NCBI RefSeq assembly: GCF_042682045.1
Contig: NZ_JBHUGS010000002.1
Location: forward strand, 186,001 to 250,000
Source of the DNA: Sphingomonas_R arantia
GTDB taxonomy: Bacteria > Pseudomonadota > Alphaproteobacteria > Sphingomonadales > Sphingomonadaceae
Direction of reading: 5' to 3'
Length of the DNA stretch: 64,000 bases
Positions 25,635 through 33,871 of the stretch are shown here, in pieces. Numbering within the stretch: position 1 is the stretch's first letter; each line of letters opens with the position of its first letter. A model generated the notes under the pieces. The model was not told the origin of the DNA, searched no databases, and saw nothing but the letters and a program-made list of their open reading frames with translations. The translations under genes were made by a program, and so were the position numbers.

Positions 25635-25841
25635 TCAGTCCTTGTGGAGCGCGTCCGGCTTGTGTGCGGCCTGCGCGCCCGTGTCGGTTTCGACGATGAA
25701 CTGCGGATCGTCCTTGGTCGCGGCGACTTTGTGGCCCTTGATCTTGGTCTCGCTCGTGACCTTTTTCACGACCTTGCCATGCGCCTCGCCGCCTGGACTG
25801 TTCCAGCTGACCTTGTCGCCCTTTTTCGGTTCGTCCGTCAT
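25635..25841 (-). CDS. DUF2945 (hypervirulence-associated TUDOR-like) protein, 68 aa
   Basis: A very small, lysine-rich protein that matches DUF2945: KKGDKVSWNSPGGEAHGKVV followed by KIKGHKVAATKDDPQFIVETDTGAQAAHKPDAL. The family folds as a small beta-barrel and is common in bacteria and fungi, with no established function. The start has a weak Shine-Dalgarno (GGAGACGATC). Its lysine-rich composition stands out from the arginine-rich neighbours, as usual for this family. Confidence 0.88.
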   Translation of the reverse strand: MTDEPKKGDKVSWNSPGGEAHGKVVKKVTSETKIKGHKVAATKDDPQFIVETDTGAQAAHKPDALHKD

Positions 25842-25913
25842 GATCGTCTCCTCTGTCCGCCAAACCCGCGGGCGGAGGCGGAGTTGCCTGTACGTCGCCG
25901 CTTTTGTGGCGAG

Positions 25914-26639
25914 TCAGATCAGCCCGAGCGCCTTGAAGCTGGCGTGGCCGGTGTTGCCGATAATGATGTGATCGTGGACCGCCAGGCCGAGCGGGCGGCA
26001 GGCGTCGACGATGTCGCGGGTGAGCGCGATGTCGGCACGGCTGGGCTTCGGATCTCCGCTCGGGTGATTGTGGACGAGGATGATCGCGGCGGAATTGAGT
26101 TCGAGTGCGCGCTTCACGACCTCACGCACATGAACCGCGGCCTGGTCGATCGACCCTTCGGACACGAGTTCGTCGCGGATCAACTTGTTGCGCGTGTCGA
26201 GATGCAGGACGCGGACGCGTTCCGTGGCGCGGTGTGCCATGTCGGCGTGGAGATAGTCGAGCAGCGCCTGCCAGTTGGACAGGACGGGGCGGTTAGCGAT
26301 CGGCGAGCGGAGCAAGCGGAGCGCGGACGCCTCGGCGATCTTGATCGCGGCGACCGCGCCCTCGCTGAGGCCGTCGACCTTCGACAAGGTCACCGGATCG
26401 GCGCCGAGCAGTGCGCCGATGCTGCCGAATTCGGCGAGCAAGGTACGGGCGAGCGGCTTGGTGTCGCGGCGCGGGATGGCGAGCGCGAGAAGATATTCGA
26501 CCAGTTCATGATCGAGGAACGCCTCCGGCCCGCCTTCGAGCAGGCGGCTGCGCAGGCGGGCGCGGTGGCCGGAGGCATCGTCGGCAGGAGCGATCATCGC
26601 ACCGGTGTAGCGCGGGATCACGGGGTTGGCATCCGTCAT
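25914..26639 (-). CDS. radC: RadC family JAB-domain protein
   Basis: A 241-residue RadC protein. The N-terminal helix-hairpin-helix-like UPF0758 region reads HRARLRSRLLEGGPEAFLDHELVEYLLALAIPRRDTK and GADPVTLSKVDGLSEGAVAAIK. The C-terminal JAB/MPN domain has the metal motif HNHPSGDPKPSRAD at residues 188-201 and VHDHIIIGNTGHASF. RadC was long called a DNA repair protein, but that role is disputed; the domain suggests a metallopeptidase or nuclease fold. No mobile-element genes lie nearby, so it is a chromosomal copy. Confidence 0.93.
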   Translation of the reverse strand: MTDANPVIPRYTGAMIAPADDASGHRARLRSRLLEGGPEAFLDHELVEYLLALAIPRRDTKPLARTLLAEFGSIGALLGADPVTLSKVDGLSEGAVAAIKIAEASALRLLRSPIANRPVLSNWQALLDYLHADMAHRATERVRVLHLDTRNKLIRDELVSEGSIDQAAVHVREVVKRALELNSAAIILVHNHPSGDPKPSRADIALTRDIVDACRPLGLAVHDHIIIGNTGHASFKALGLI

Positions 26640-26714
26640 TCGGTCCGTGGAAAAAGCGCGGGTACGGCATGTTTCGAGTGGAACCGTTCATCGTCCGGCG
26701 GGTAACCCCGGGGA

Positions 26715-29700
26715 ATGGACGCAGTACCCGCCCGCCGACGCAGCCGCGTCCGAATCGCCGTGGCGGCGGCGTCGGGTGTAGCGACGCTGGCGGTGGTCGG
26801 GCTCTGGACGCAGCGCAGCGAAGTCGCGACGCATTATATCGACGCCGAACTGGCGCGACGCGGGGTGCGGGCGACCTACGACATCACGCGGTTCGGGGTC
26901 GGCAGCCAGCGGCTGGAGAATGTCGTGATCGGCGATCCGGCGCGACCGGACCTGACCGCGACGCGCGCCGACGTGACGATTGGATATGGTTGGTCCGGGG
27001 CCTATCTGGCGGCGGTTTCGGCGAGCGGCGTGCGGCTGCGCGGCAAGCTGGTGGATGGGCGCGTGACGCTGGGCGAGGTGGACCGATTACTGCCCGCGCC
27101 GACGGGGGCGCCGTTCAGCCTGCCCGACCTGCGCGTGGCGTTGTCCGATGCGTCGCTGCGGCTGGAGACGGCGGGTGGCGTCGTCGGGCTGGCGGTGGAC
27201 GGATCGGGGCGGCTGTCGGACGGTTTCAGCGGGCGGATGGCGGTGGCGGCGCCCGACCTGCGGTTCGGCGGATGCCGGATGCGGGGCGGGCGCGGGACGG
27301 TCGACCTGGCGATCGCCGAGCGCCGGCCGTTGCTCGACGGGCCGGTGGCGGCGGACGCGGTGACGTGCGGCGATCGGCTGGCGCTGACCCGCCCGGCTGC
27401 GACGATCGACCTGGCGTTGAGCGCGGCGCTGGACCGCTGGACCGGGGGCGCGTTCGTCGATGTGGCGGGGGTGCGGTCGGGCGCGAACCGGGTGGCACGG
27501 CTGAAGGGGAAGGCCGGGTTCGACGGCACTGCGGCGGGCACGCAGGGCACGATCGCTGTGTCGGCGCAGGACGGCGTGACGACGGGGCTGACCGCGCGGC
27601 GGATCCGGTTCGATGGGAAGTACCGGACCGGGCTGGCGTTGCAGCTGACGGGCGATGCGAAGATGACCGGAGCGGCGGTTGATGGCGCGACGCGTGGCGC
27701 GATCGTGAGCGCCGGGCGGTCGGCGGGCGGGACCCCGCTGGCGCCCGTGGTGGCGGCGATGAGCGCGGCGGCAGCGCGGGCGGTGTCGGCGTTCCAGGCA
27801 AGCGGTGCGGTCGATTTCGCGCAGGGGCGGCAGGGGGCGCAGCTGCGGATCGGCGAGTTGGCGGCGACGTCGGACAGCGGCGCGCGGCTGACGATTGCGG
27901 ACGGTACGGGGCTGACCGTCGATACGGTGCGGGGCGGGACCCGGATCGATGGGCGGCTGGCGCTGGCGGGTGGTGGGCTGCCGACGGTCGATTCGACGCT
28001 GCGTCAGGCGGGGATCGATGCGCCGATCACGGGGAGCATGCGGATCGCGCCCTATCGTGTGGCGGGCGCGGCGCTGAGCCTGACGCCGGTGCGGTTCAGC
28101 GTCGCGCCGGGTGCGACGCGGTTCAATACGGTCGCGACGCTGGACGGGCCGGTCGCGAGCGGGACGATGAGCGGGCTGGTGATGCCGGTTGCAGGGCGGC
28201 TGGGGCGCGGCGGGTCGTTCGTGGTCAACTCGGGGTGCGTGCCGGTGACGTTCGATCGGCTGGTGCTGTCCGGGCTGTCGGTGGGGCGGACGCGGCTGAC
28301 CGCATGTCCGGCGGGGATGGGCATGCTGTTTCGCGGGGCGAACGGGCGGATCGGCGGCGGCGGGCGGGTCGCGCAGCCGGTGCTGGTGGGCACGCTGGGC
28401 GGATCGCCGGTGCGGATCGGGGCGGCGGCGCTGGCATTCGACATCGCCGGGCCGGACTTCGTCGCGGACGGGGTGTCCGTGGGGCTGGGGCCGGTGGACG
28501 ACCGGACGCTGCGGATCGATGCGGAGCGGATGGCGGGGAATTTCGTCACCGGTGGCGTGGGCGGACGGTTTGCCGGGCTGTCGGGGCAGATCATGGCGGT
28601 TCCGCTGCGGCTGAGCGATGCGGTGGGCGACTGGCGCTTGATCGGGGGTGCGCTGGCGATGGACGGCGACACCGTGACGGTTTCGGACACGCTGGCAGAT
28701 CCGCGCTTCAAGCCATTGGTATCGCCTGATTTCAAGCTGACGTTGGCGGACAATCGCGTGGTGGCCGGTGGGCGGTTGCAGACGCCGGCGGCGGGCGTCG
28801 CGGTGACGGACGTTGCGATCCGGCACGACCTTAACACGGGTGCCGGCACGGCGCGGCTGGCGGTGCCGGGCATCACATTCGGGCCGACGTTGCAGCCTGA
28901 GCAGCTGACCCGGCTGACGCTGGGCGTCGTGGCGAATGTGAAGGGGACGGTGACCGGGCAGGGCGACATCGCCTGGACGCGGACCGGCGTGACGAGCACG
29001 GGGACGTTCGGCACCGAAGCGCTGGACCTGGCCGCGGCGTTCGGGCCGGTAACGGGCCTGAAGACGCGGGTGACGTTCGACGACCTGCTTGCCCTGCGGA
29101 GCGCGCCTGGGCAGGTGGCGACGGTCGCGGAGATCAACCCCGGCATCGCGGTGACCGACGGGGTCGTGCGGTACAGCCTGCTGCCCGACCAACGCGTGCA
29201 GGTGGAGGGCGGCCGGTGGCCGTTCTCCGGCGGGGAGCTGACGCTCGATCGGACTTTGCTCGATTTCGGCGGGACGACGGAACGACGCATGACGTTCCGC
29301 ATCACGGGCATGGACGCCGCGCTGTTCGTCCAGCAGTTCGGGTTCGACAATATCGCGGTGACGGGGACGTTCGACGGGGTGATGCCGATGATCTTCGACG
29401 ATCGCGGCGGGCGGATCGCGGGCGGGCGGCTGGCGGTGCGGCCGGGGGGCGGGACGCTGGCCTATGTCGGCGAGGTATCGAACGCGAAGCTCGGGATGTT
29501 CGGATCGCTGGCGTTCGATGCGTTGAAGTGGATGAAATATCGCGACCTGACGATCCTGCTCGACGGCTCGCTGGACGGCGAATTGATTAGCAAGGTGGTG
29601 TTCGACGGGACGAACCAGACGCCGCGCGAGGCGATCCGCAAGAACGGGTTGCTGTCGGCCTTCTCCAACCTGCCGTTCCGGTTCAATATCGTGATCAAGG

Positions 29701-29852
29701 CGCCGTTCCGGGGGTTGCTGAACAGTGCGCAATCGCTGAACGATCCGCGCGGCCTGATCCGGCGGGCGTTGCCGTCCAGCGACGGGACGCCCGTAGAAAC
29801 CCTCCCGGGGTCCGGCCCCGTTCAGCCCAAGGAAAGCGAACCCGTGCGATGA
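26715..29852 (+). CDS. ydbH: YdbH-like intermembrane phospholipid transport protein
   Basis: A 1045-residue AsmA-like protein. An N-terminal anchor (IAVAAASGVATLAVVGLW, about residues 14-31) leads into a long beta-rich groove with repeated patterns of GRL, VTISDG and RIDGRLAL type. The C-terminal YdbH domain shows GFDNIAVTGTFDGVMPMIFDDRGGRIAGGRLAVRPGGGTLAY and ends in SNLPFRFNIVIKAPFRGLLNSAQ. Together with TamB and YhdP, E. coli YdbH moves phospholipids to the outer membrane. Identity is strengthened by the ynbE and ydbL genes directly downstream. E. coli YdbH is about 880 residues; this one is longer. Its stop overlaps the ynbE start. Confidence 0.88.
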   Translation: MDAVPARRRSRVRIAVAAASGVATLAVVGLWTQRSEVATHYIDAELARRGVRATYDITRFGVGSQRLENVVIGDPARPDLTATRADVTIGYGWSGAYLAAVSASGVRLRGKLVDGRVTLGEVDRLLPAPTGAPFSLPDLRVALSDASLRLETAGGVVGLAVDGSGRLSDGFSGRMAVAAPDLRFGGCRMRGGRGTVDLAIAERRPLLDGPVAADAVTCGDRLALTRPAATIDLALSAALDRWTGGAFVDVAGVRSGANRVARLKGKAGFDGTAAGTQGTIAVSAQDGVTTGLTARRIRFDGKYRTGLALQLTGDAKMTGAAVDGATRGAIVSAGRSAGGTPLAPVVAAMSAAAARAVSAFQASGAVDFAQGRQGAQLRIGELAATSDSGARLTIADGTGLTVDTVRGGTRIDGRLALAGGGLPTVDSTLRQAGIDAPITGSMRIAPYRVAGAALSLTPVRFSVAPGATRFNTVATLDGPVASGTMSGLVMPVAGRLGRGGSFVVNSGCVPVTFDRLVLSGLSVGRTRLTACPAGMGMLFRGANGRIGGGGRVAQPVLVGTLGGSPVRIGAAALAFDIAGPDFVADGVSVGLGPVDDRTLRIDAERMAGNFVTGGVGGRFAGLSGQIMAVPLRLSDAVGDWRLIGGALAMDGDTVTVSDTLADPRFKPLVSPDFKLTLADNRVVAGGRLQTPAAGVAVTDVAIRHDLNTGAGTARLAVPGITFGPTLQPEQLTRLTLGVVANVKGTVTGQGDIAWTRTGVTSTGTFGTEALDLAAAFGPVTGLKTRVTFDDLLALRSAPGQVATVAEINPGIAVTDGVVRYSLLPDQRVQVEGGRWPFSGGELTLDRTLLDFGGTTERRMTFRITGMDAALFVQQFGFDNIAVTGTFDGVMPMIFDDRGGRIAGGRLAVRPGGGTLAYVGEVSNAKLGMFGSLAFDALKWMKYRDLTILLDGSLDGELISKVVFDGTNQTPREAIRKNGLLSAFSNLPFRFNIVIKAPFRGLLNSAQSLNDPRGLIRRALPSSDGTPVETLPGSGPVQPKESEPVR

Positions 29853-30055
29853 ACCAAGGCATGATGACGGGAGGACGTTCGACAGGGATCGGCCTGGCAG
29901 GTGCAACGATGTTGCTGCTGGGTGGCTGTATTTCGGTCAAGGCGCCGGACAAGCCGATCGAAATCAACCTGAACGTCAATATCCGACAGGAGGTGGTGGT
30001 CAGCCTTCGCAAGGACGTGCAGAATCTCGACCAGCAATATCCGGGAGTATTCTGA
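29849..30055 (+). CDS. ynbE: YnbE-like outer-membrane lipoprotein
   Basis: A 68-residue lipoprotein: signal peptide with lipobox MLLLGGC at about residue 27, then VKAPDKPIEINLNVNIRQEVVVSL and KKDVQNL-type segments as in YnbE. In E. coli, YnbE is an outer-membrane lipoprotein whose beta-strands are thought to extend the YdbH groove to the outer membrane. The ATG overlaps the ydbH stop (ATGA), and ydbL begins just after its stop. Confidence 0.92.
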   Translation: MNQGMMTGGRSTGIGLAGATMLLLGGCISVKAPDKPIEINLNVNIRQEVVVSLRKDVQNLDQQYPGVF

Positions 30056-30056
30056 C

Positions 30057-30443
30057 ATGACGCGACGGATGAAATGGTTGGCGGCCGGTGGCCTGGTGAT
30101 CCTGTTGGGCAGCGCGCAGGTCGCGATGGCGCAGGGCGACGACGGGGTCGTTGCGGCGGCGCGGGCGAGCGGCGAAGTCGGCGAGCAGGCGGACGGCTAT
30201 CTCGGTTTCGTGACGTCGCCGTCGGGTGCGGTGAAATCGGCGGTCGATGCGGTGAACATCAAGCGGCGGGCGATCTATACCGACATCGCGGCGCGGCAGA
30301 AGGCGACCGTGCAGGAAGTGGCGACGGCACGCGGGTGCGACCAGCTGGCCAAGCGCGTGGCGCCAGGCCAGAAGTACAGCATCGGCGGCAGCTGGCAGAC
30401 GCGCGGCGACGGGCCGATCGCGTTGCCGGCGGTGTGCGGCTGA
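30057..30443 (+). CDS. ydbL: YdbL-like periplasmic DUF1318 protein
   Basis: A 128-residue exported protein with a signal peptide (KWLAAGGLVILLGSAQVAMAQ) and the DUF1318 core: VGEQADGYLGFVTSP, VKSAVDAVNIKRRAIYTDIAARQK and EVATARGCDQLAKRVAPGQKY. In E. coli YdbL appears to help YnbE and YdbH assemble correctly, as a chaperone-like factor. It completes the ydbH-ynbE-ydbL operon here, in the enterobacterial order. Confidence 0.9.
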   Translation: MTRRMKWLAAGGLVILLGSAQVAMAQGDDGVVAAARASGEVGEQADGYLGFVTSPSGAVKSAVDAVNIKRRAIYTDIAARQKATVQEVATARGCDQLAKRVAPGQKYSIGGSWQTRGDGPIALPAVCG

Positions 30444-30497
30444 AGCCACAAGTAGCGCGGGTTCGGGTCGCGGCGCGCGCGCCGGGGCGGGCCTGTG

Positions 30498-30526
30498 TTG
30501 ACTTGGTTCCGTCGCTTTCCTAAAGG
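30498..30526 (+). promoter_or_regulatory. Candidate promoter of the F0 ATP synthase operon
   Basis: TTGACT (30498-30503), a 17-bp spacer and TAAAGG (30521-30526) make a good match to the alphaproteobacterial housekeeping promoter. It lies 67 bases before the GTG of atpI in an otherwise very GC-rich gap. Confidence 0.5.
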
Positions 30527-30592
30527 GACCGGGCCTTGGCGGGGCTGCTCGCCGACATCGTCGTGCGCGCTTCTTAGGGGGAGGGTGACGAC

Positions 30593-30910
30593 GTGGCGGC
30601 AGGCGATCCCGGGCAGGACCCGACCGGCGGGGACGACCGGCTGACGTCGCTCGACGAGCGACTGAAGCAGGCGCGTCACGCCGAATCGATCAGGACCGGC
30701 AAGACCGAGCGGCCTTCCACCAAGGGATATTCCCAGGGAAACCGCGTGCTTGCCGAGTTGATCGCGGGGCCTTCCGGCGGCGCGTTGGTCGGGTGGTTGT
30801 TGGACCGCTGGCTGAACACCGCGCCCTGGGGCCTGTTGGTGCTGATGGTCCTCGGGATCGGCGTCGCCTTCAGAAACATCATACGGATTTCGAACGAGCG
30901 TCCGGAGTAG
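30593..30910 (+). CDS. atpI: ATP synthase subunit I (AtpI/AtpZ family)
   Basis: A 105-residue protein with an acidic, charged N-terminus and two membrane spans: SGGALVGWLLDRWLNTAPW and GLLVLMVLGIGVAFRNII. This is the AtpZ/AtpI layout of small proteins encoded ahead of F0 genes, thought to help c-ring assembly or Mg uptake. The GTG start follows a strong GGGGGAGGG Shine-Dalgarno, 6 bases upstream. It is the first gene of the F0 operon. Confidence 0.9.
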   Translation: MAAGDPGQDPTGGDDRLTSLDERLKQARHAESIRTGKTERPSTKGYSQGNRVLAELIAGPSGGALVGWLLDRWLNTAPWGLLVLMVLGIGVAFRNIIRISNERPE

Positions 30911-30946
30911 TTTCCGGGCGCTCGTCGCATGAACAGGGATTGAGAC

Positions 30947-31720
30947 GTGGCGGCAGAAGGCGGCAAGATCGATCCGATGCACCAGTTCACGGTCGAGCCG
31001 CTGTTCGGCACGATCAACTGGCATTTTCCGTTCACCAATTCCGCATTGTGGATGGTGATCACCCTGGTGTGCCTGTGGGTGTTCATGCTGGGCGGCATGA
31101 AGCGCGAACTGGTGCCCGGCCGCTGGCAGGCCGCGGTCGAGGGCGTGACGGGCTTCATCAACGGCATGATCGCGACGAACGTCGGGCCGGAAGGAAAGCG
31201 GTTCGTGCCGCTGGTCTTCACGCTGTTCATGTTCATTCTGCTCTCGAACATCCTCGGTCTGCTGCCGATCGGCATCACCGGCGCGCATCCGTTCACGTCG
31301 ACCAGCCACTTCACGGTGACCGGCGTGCTAGCGCTGCTGGCGTTCGGAACGGTGCTCGTCGTCGGGTTCGCGCGGCACGGGTTCCACTTCTTCTCGCTGT
31401 TCATCCCGTCGGGCACGCCCAAGCTGATGATCCCGCTGATGTTCGTGATCGAACTGATCTCCTTCATGGTGCGGCCGTTCAGCCTGGCGTTGCGACTGTT
31501 CGTGGCGATGACCGCGGGGCACATTCTACTGAAGGTGCTGGCCGGGTTCATCATCAATTCGAGCGGTGCCGGGCTTGGCTGGGGTATCCTGGTCGGCGGT
31601 CCGAGTTTTGTCCTGATGGTCGGCATTTCGGCGCTGGAACTTCTGGTCTGCGTGATACAGGCCTATGTGTTCGCGCTGCTGACGTCGTTGTACCTGAACG
31701 ACGCCGTCAATCTTCACTGA
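30947..31720 (+). CDS. atpB: F0 ATP synthase subunit a
   Basis: A 257-residue integral membrane subunit forming the proton half-channels. Landmarks are MHQFTVEPLFGTINWHFPFTNSALWMV, LSNILGLLPIGITGAHPFTSTSHF, the region with the essential arginine ELISFMVRPFSLALRLFVAMTAGHILLKVL, and LLVCVIQAYVFALLTSLYLNDAV at the end. It starts with GTG. The length is normal for alphaproteobacteria. Confidence 0.97.
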   Translation: MAAEGGKIDPMHQFTVEPLFGTINWHFPFTNSALWMVITLVCLWVFMLGGMKRELVPGRWQAAVEGVTGFINGMIATNVGPEGKRFVPLVFTLFMFILLSNILGLLPIGITGAHPFTSTSHFTVTGVLALLAFGTVLVVGFARHGFHFFSLFIPSGTPKLMIPLMFVIELISFMVRPFSLALRLFVAMTAGHILLKVLAGFIINSSGAGLGWGILVGGPSFVLMVGISALELLVCVIQAYVFALLTSLYLNDAVNLH

Positions 31721-31763
31721 GTTTCGTTTCACCTTCTAACTGTTTCAACAAAGGGAATTTATC

Positions 31764-31991
31764 ATGGATCCAGTCGCCGCAAAGCTGCTCGGTGCCGGTC
31801 TTGCTGCCATCGGCGTGGGCCTTGCCGCCCTCGGTGTCGGTAACGTCTTCGCCGCGTTCCTGTCGGGCGCGCTGCGCAATCCGTCGGCCGCCGACGGCCA
31901 GCAGGGTCGCCTGTTCATCGGTTTCGCCGCAGCCGAGCTGCTCGGCCTGCTGGCGTTCGTGATCGCGATGGTCCTGGTTTACGCCGTCTGA
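31764..31991 (+). CDS. atpE: F0 ATP synthase subunit c
   Basis: A 75-residue two-helix proteolipid. Helix 1 is AKLLGAGLAAIGVGLAALGVGNVFAAF, the loop is LRNPSAADGQQGRLF, and helix 2 is FAAAELLGLLAFVIAMVLVYAV with the proton-carrying glutamate in AELLG. GGGA lies 9 bases before the ATG. The DNA in front (ACTGTTTCAACAAAG) is unusually AT-rich, which helps the high translation this multi-copy subunit needs. Confidence 0.97.
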   Translation: MDPVAAKLLGAGLAAIGVGLAALGVGNVFAAFLSGALRNPSAADGQQGRLFIGFAAAELLGLLAFVIAMVLVYAV

Positions 31992-32052
31992 TCGCATGAC
32001 CGGCAAGGGCGTACGCGACGTGCGTACGCCCGCGCCCTGACAGGATACCCAG

Positions 32053-32544
32053 ATGCCACAGATCGCACAGATCTCAGCGACCTACGCATCGCAGATCTTC
32101 TGGATGCTCGTGATCTTCGCGATCATCTATTTTGCGATCGGCAACGGCATGGTGCCCAAGATCGAGGCTACGGTGGACGCGCGCGATCGCAAGATCGCGG
32201 ACGATCTCGCCGCCGCCCACGCCGCCCGCGCCGCCGCCGATGCGACCGAAGCCGCGTATCGCGCGCGGATGGACGCGGCCCGTAACGGCGCCCGCGTCGA
32301 AACGGAAAAGGCGAAGGCCGATGCGCTGCTCGCCGCCGAAGGCCGGGTGAAGGCCGCGGATGCTGAACTGGCGACGCAGTCCGATGCCGCCGAAGCGGAC
32401 CTGCGCGCCGTCACCGATCGCGCGCTGAGCGGGATCGAGAGCGTTGCGGCGGAAGCGGCACGCGACATCGTGTTCCGCCTTTCGGGTGCGCAGGTTGCGC
32501 CCGAGGATGCCGAACGTGCGGCACGGTCCGCGCTGGCCGCATGA
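32053..32544 (+). CDS. atpF2: F0 ATP synthase subunit b' (second b subunit)
   Basis: A 163-residue peripheral-stalk subunit: membrane helix SQIFWMLVIFAIIYFAIGNGMVPKIE near the N-terminus, then a long Ala/Glu/Lys-rich coiled coil. Alphaproteobacteria, like chloroplasts, use a b/b' heterodimer; this copy sits first, in the usual b' position. The N-terminal sequence PQIAQISATYASQIFW is typical of b'. Confidence 0.9.
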   Translation: MPQIAQISATYASQIFWMLVIFAIIYFAIGNGMVPKIEATVDARDRKIADDLAAAHAARAAADATEAAYRARMDAARNGARVETEKAKADALLAAEGRVKAADAELATQSDAAEADLRAVTDRALSGIESVAAEAARDIVFRLSGAQVAPEDAERAARSALAA

Positions 32545-32560
32545 TTTTCAAGGACGCCCT

Positions 32561-33181
32561 ATGAGCATCGAAGCACCCGCAACGGTGACCCGCAACCTGG
32601 AACATCCGACCCAGACGGAAGGGCTGGAGCCGACGCATGTCGGCGCGACGTTCAGCCAGGGCACGGAAGTGGCGCACGCCGATCCGACCGCGCTCGGCAT
32701 GAACGGCACGGCCTGGGTCGCGCTGGCGATGATCGTGCTGATCGTCATCATGTTGTGGAAGAAGGTGCCCGCCGCGATCGGCGGCGCGCTCGACCGCAAG
32801 ATCGTCGGCATCCGCGCACAGCTCGACGAGGCGCGGCAGCTGCGCGCCGATGCCGAGAAGCTGAAGCTGGAATATGAGGCGCGGGCAGCCGCGGCGGCGT
32901 CCGAGGCGGATGCGATCGTGGCGCAGGCGCATGTCGATGCACGCGATATCGTCGAGAAGGCACAGGCCGATGCCGAGACGCTGATCGAGCGGCGCCGTCG
33001 GATGGCCGAGGACCGGATCGACGCGGCCGAACGTGCGGCGGTGGCCGAAGTGCGGGCGAAGACGGCGACGGTCGCGGCGTCCGCGGCGGCGATGCTGATC
33101 TCCGAACGGCACGATGCCGGGGTGGACAAGGCGCTGGTCGATCAGACGATCTCCGGGCTGGGGAGTGCTCGGTTGAACTGA
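32561..33181 (+). CDS. atpF: F0 ATP synthase subunit b
   Basis: A 206-residue protein with an extended N-terminus, a membrane helix WVALAMIVLIVIMLWKKVPAAI at about residues 50-70, and a coiled coil rich in Ala, Arg and Glu (AQAHVDARDIVEKAQADAE; AAMLISERHDAGVDKALVDQ). I chose the ATG at 32561, the first residue of the family N-terminus; the frame is open upstream as a shadow of b'. It is the last gene of the F0 operon and is followed by a terminator; the F1 genes are elsewhere. Confidence 0.93.
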   Translation: MSIEAPATVTRNLEHPTQTEGLEPTHVGATFSQGTEVAHADPTALGMNGTAWVALAMIVLIVIMLWKKVPAAIGGALDRKIVGIRAQLDEARQLRADAEKLKLEYEARAAAAASEADAIVAQAHVDARDIVEKAQADAETLIERRRRMAEDRIDAAERAAVAEVRAKTATVAASAAAMLISERHDAGVDKALVDQTISGLGSARLN

Positions 33182-33206
33182 TCGGTTCAGTCTGAGTGGA
33201 TTTCGG

Positions 33207-33235
33207 AAGGCGGTCTCTACGGAGGCCGCCTTTTT
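33207..33235 (+). terminator. Rho-independent terminator of the F0 operon
   Basis: A 9-bp stem, GGCGGTCTC (33209-33217) with GAGGCCGCC (33222-33230) and one G-U pair, with a TACG tetraloop and a run of five T. It lies 28 bases after the atpF stop. Confidence 0.9.
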
Positions 33236-33343
33236 CGTTTGTGCCCGGACTAACGGGGCCGCGCTTTTCATGCGGGGCGCGAAGGGTTTGCGGTACCCTT
33301 ACAAAACGGCCGGGGATGTACGAACATCCCCGGCCGAAGCATT

Positions 33344-33583
33344 TTACATCCAGGAGCGGCCATCGGCAGCTGCGCAGCCGTAAGGAGGAAGCTGGCCGGT
33401 GAAGCGGGCCTGGAGCTTGTGGCAGCCCCAGCTGCGGATCGGGCCGGGCATTTTGCCGTTCAATGCGATGCCAACTTCGTCATAAGGGCTGTCCGCGAAG
33501 GCGACGTAGCGATACCAGCGGAAACCGAACATCACGGTGGCGGCGACGAGCACGACGCACAGGACCTGGACCAACTTCTTCAT
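33344..33583 (-). CDS. Small membrane-anchored or exported hypothetical protein, 79 aa
   Basis: GAGGT precedes the ATG at 33583. The N-terminus KKLVQVLCVVLVAATVMFGFRW is a single hydrophobic segment, either a signal anchor or an uncleaved signal. The short mature part has two cysteines (SWGCHKLQ and PPYGCAAAD) and ends GRSWM. Family not recognised. It is convergent with the F0 operon. About 288 bases follow, up to the paoC stop, with no gene seen. Confidence 0.6.
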   Translation of the reverse strand: MKKLVQVLCVVLVAATVMFGFRWYRYVAFADSPYDEVGIALNGKMPGPIRSWGCHKLQARFTGQLPPYGCAAADGRSWM

Positions 33584-33871
33584 TGCGACCTCAAAATCGT
33601 TTCGGGTCGGGTCCGATTGCAGGTCGGTCGTCTTAAGGCAACAACGAACGTGTGCCGTAGGGGAAACTTGGGCGGATCGGTGTTTGGTGAACTAGCTGCG
33701 GCACCCCTTGTGGCTCTGGACCCCTGCCTACGCGGGGGTACGCGGCTCCTCGCGCCCACGCGTCAACCAGTCATCTAGAACCCTGTTCATCAACCGACCG
33801 GGAAAGCTAGTGCCGCTCTGCGCCAGGTATCAGTCTAGGCCCGGCCGGAACATTGCCCGGCCGGTTTCGGG
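33584..33871. other. Gene-free stretch
   Basis: No open frame with a credible start was found. It holds a small hairpin-forming sequence (CCCCTGCCTACGCGGGGG near 33721) that resembles the interspersed repeats elsewhere, and a GC palindrome pair at 33842-33866 close to the paoC stop. The upstream part should carry the promoter of the 79-residue protein gene. Confidence 0.4.

Noticed and set aside
25914..26639. radC as part of a mobile element
   Set aside because: RadC proteins often ride on islands, but no integrase, plasmid or phage gene is near; the chromosomal context is ordinary.
24393..26705. 770-codon plus-strand open frame opposite GH130, DUF2945 and radC
   Set aside because: Shadow across three minus-strand genes, with no domain or ribosome-binding site.
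27087..29906. 939-codon minus-strand open frame opposite ydbH
   Set aside because: Antisense shadow, rich in Arg/His/Pro/Gln, in a region where ydbH is supported by its operon partners.
33842..33868. GC-rich inverted repeat after paoC as a terminator
   Set aside because: CCGGCCGG is itself palindromic, and no T-run follows on the minus strand, so a rho-independent terminator is not supported.
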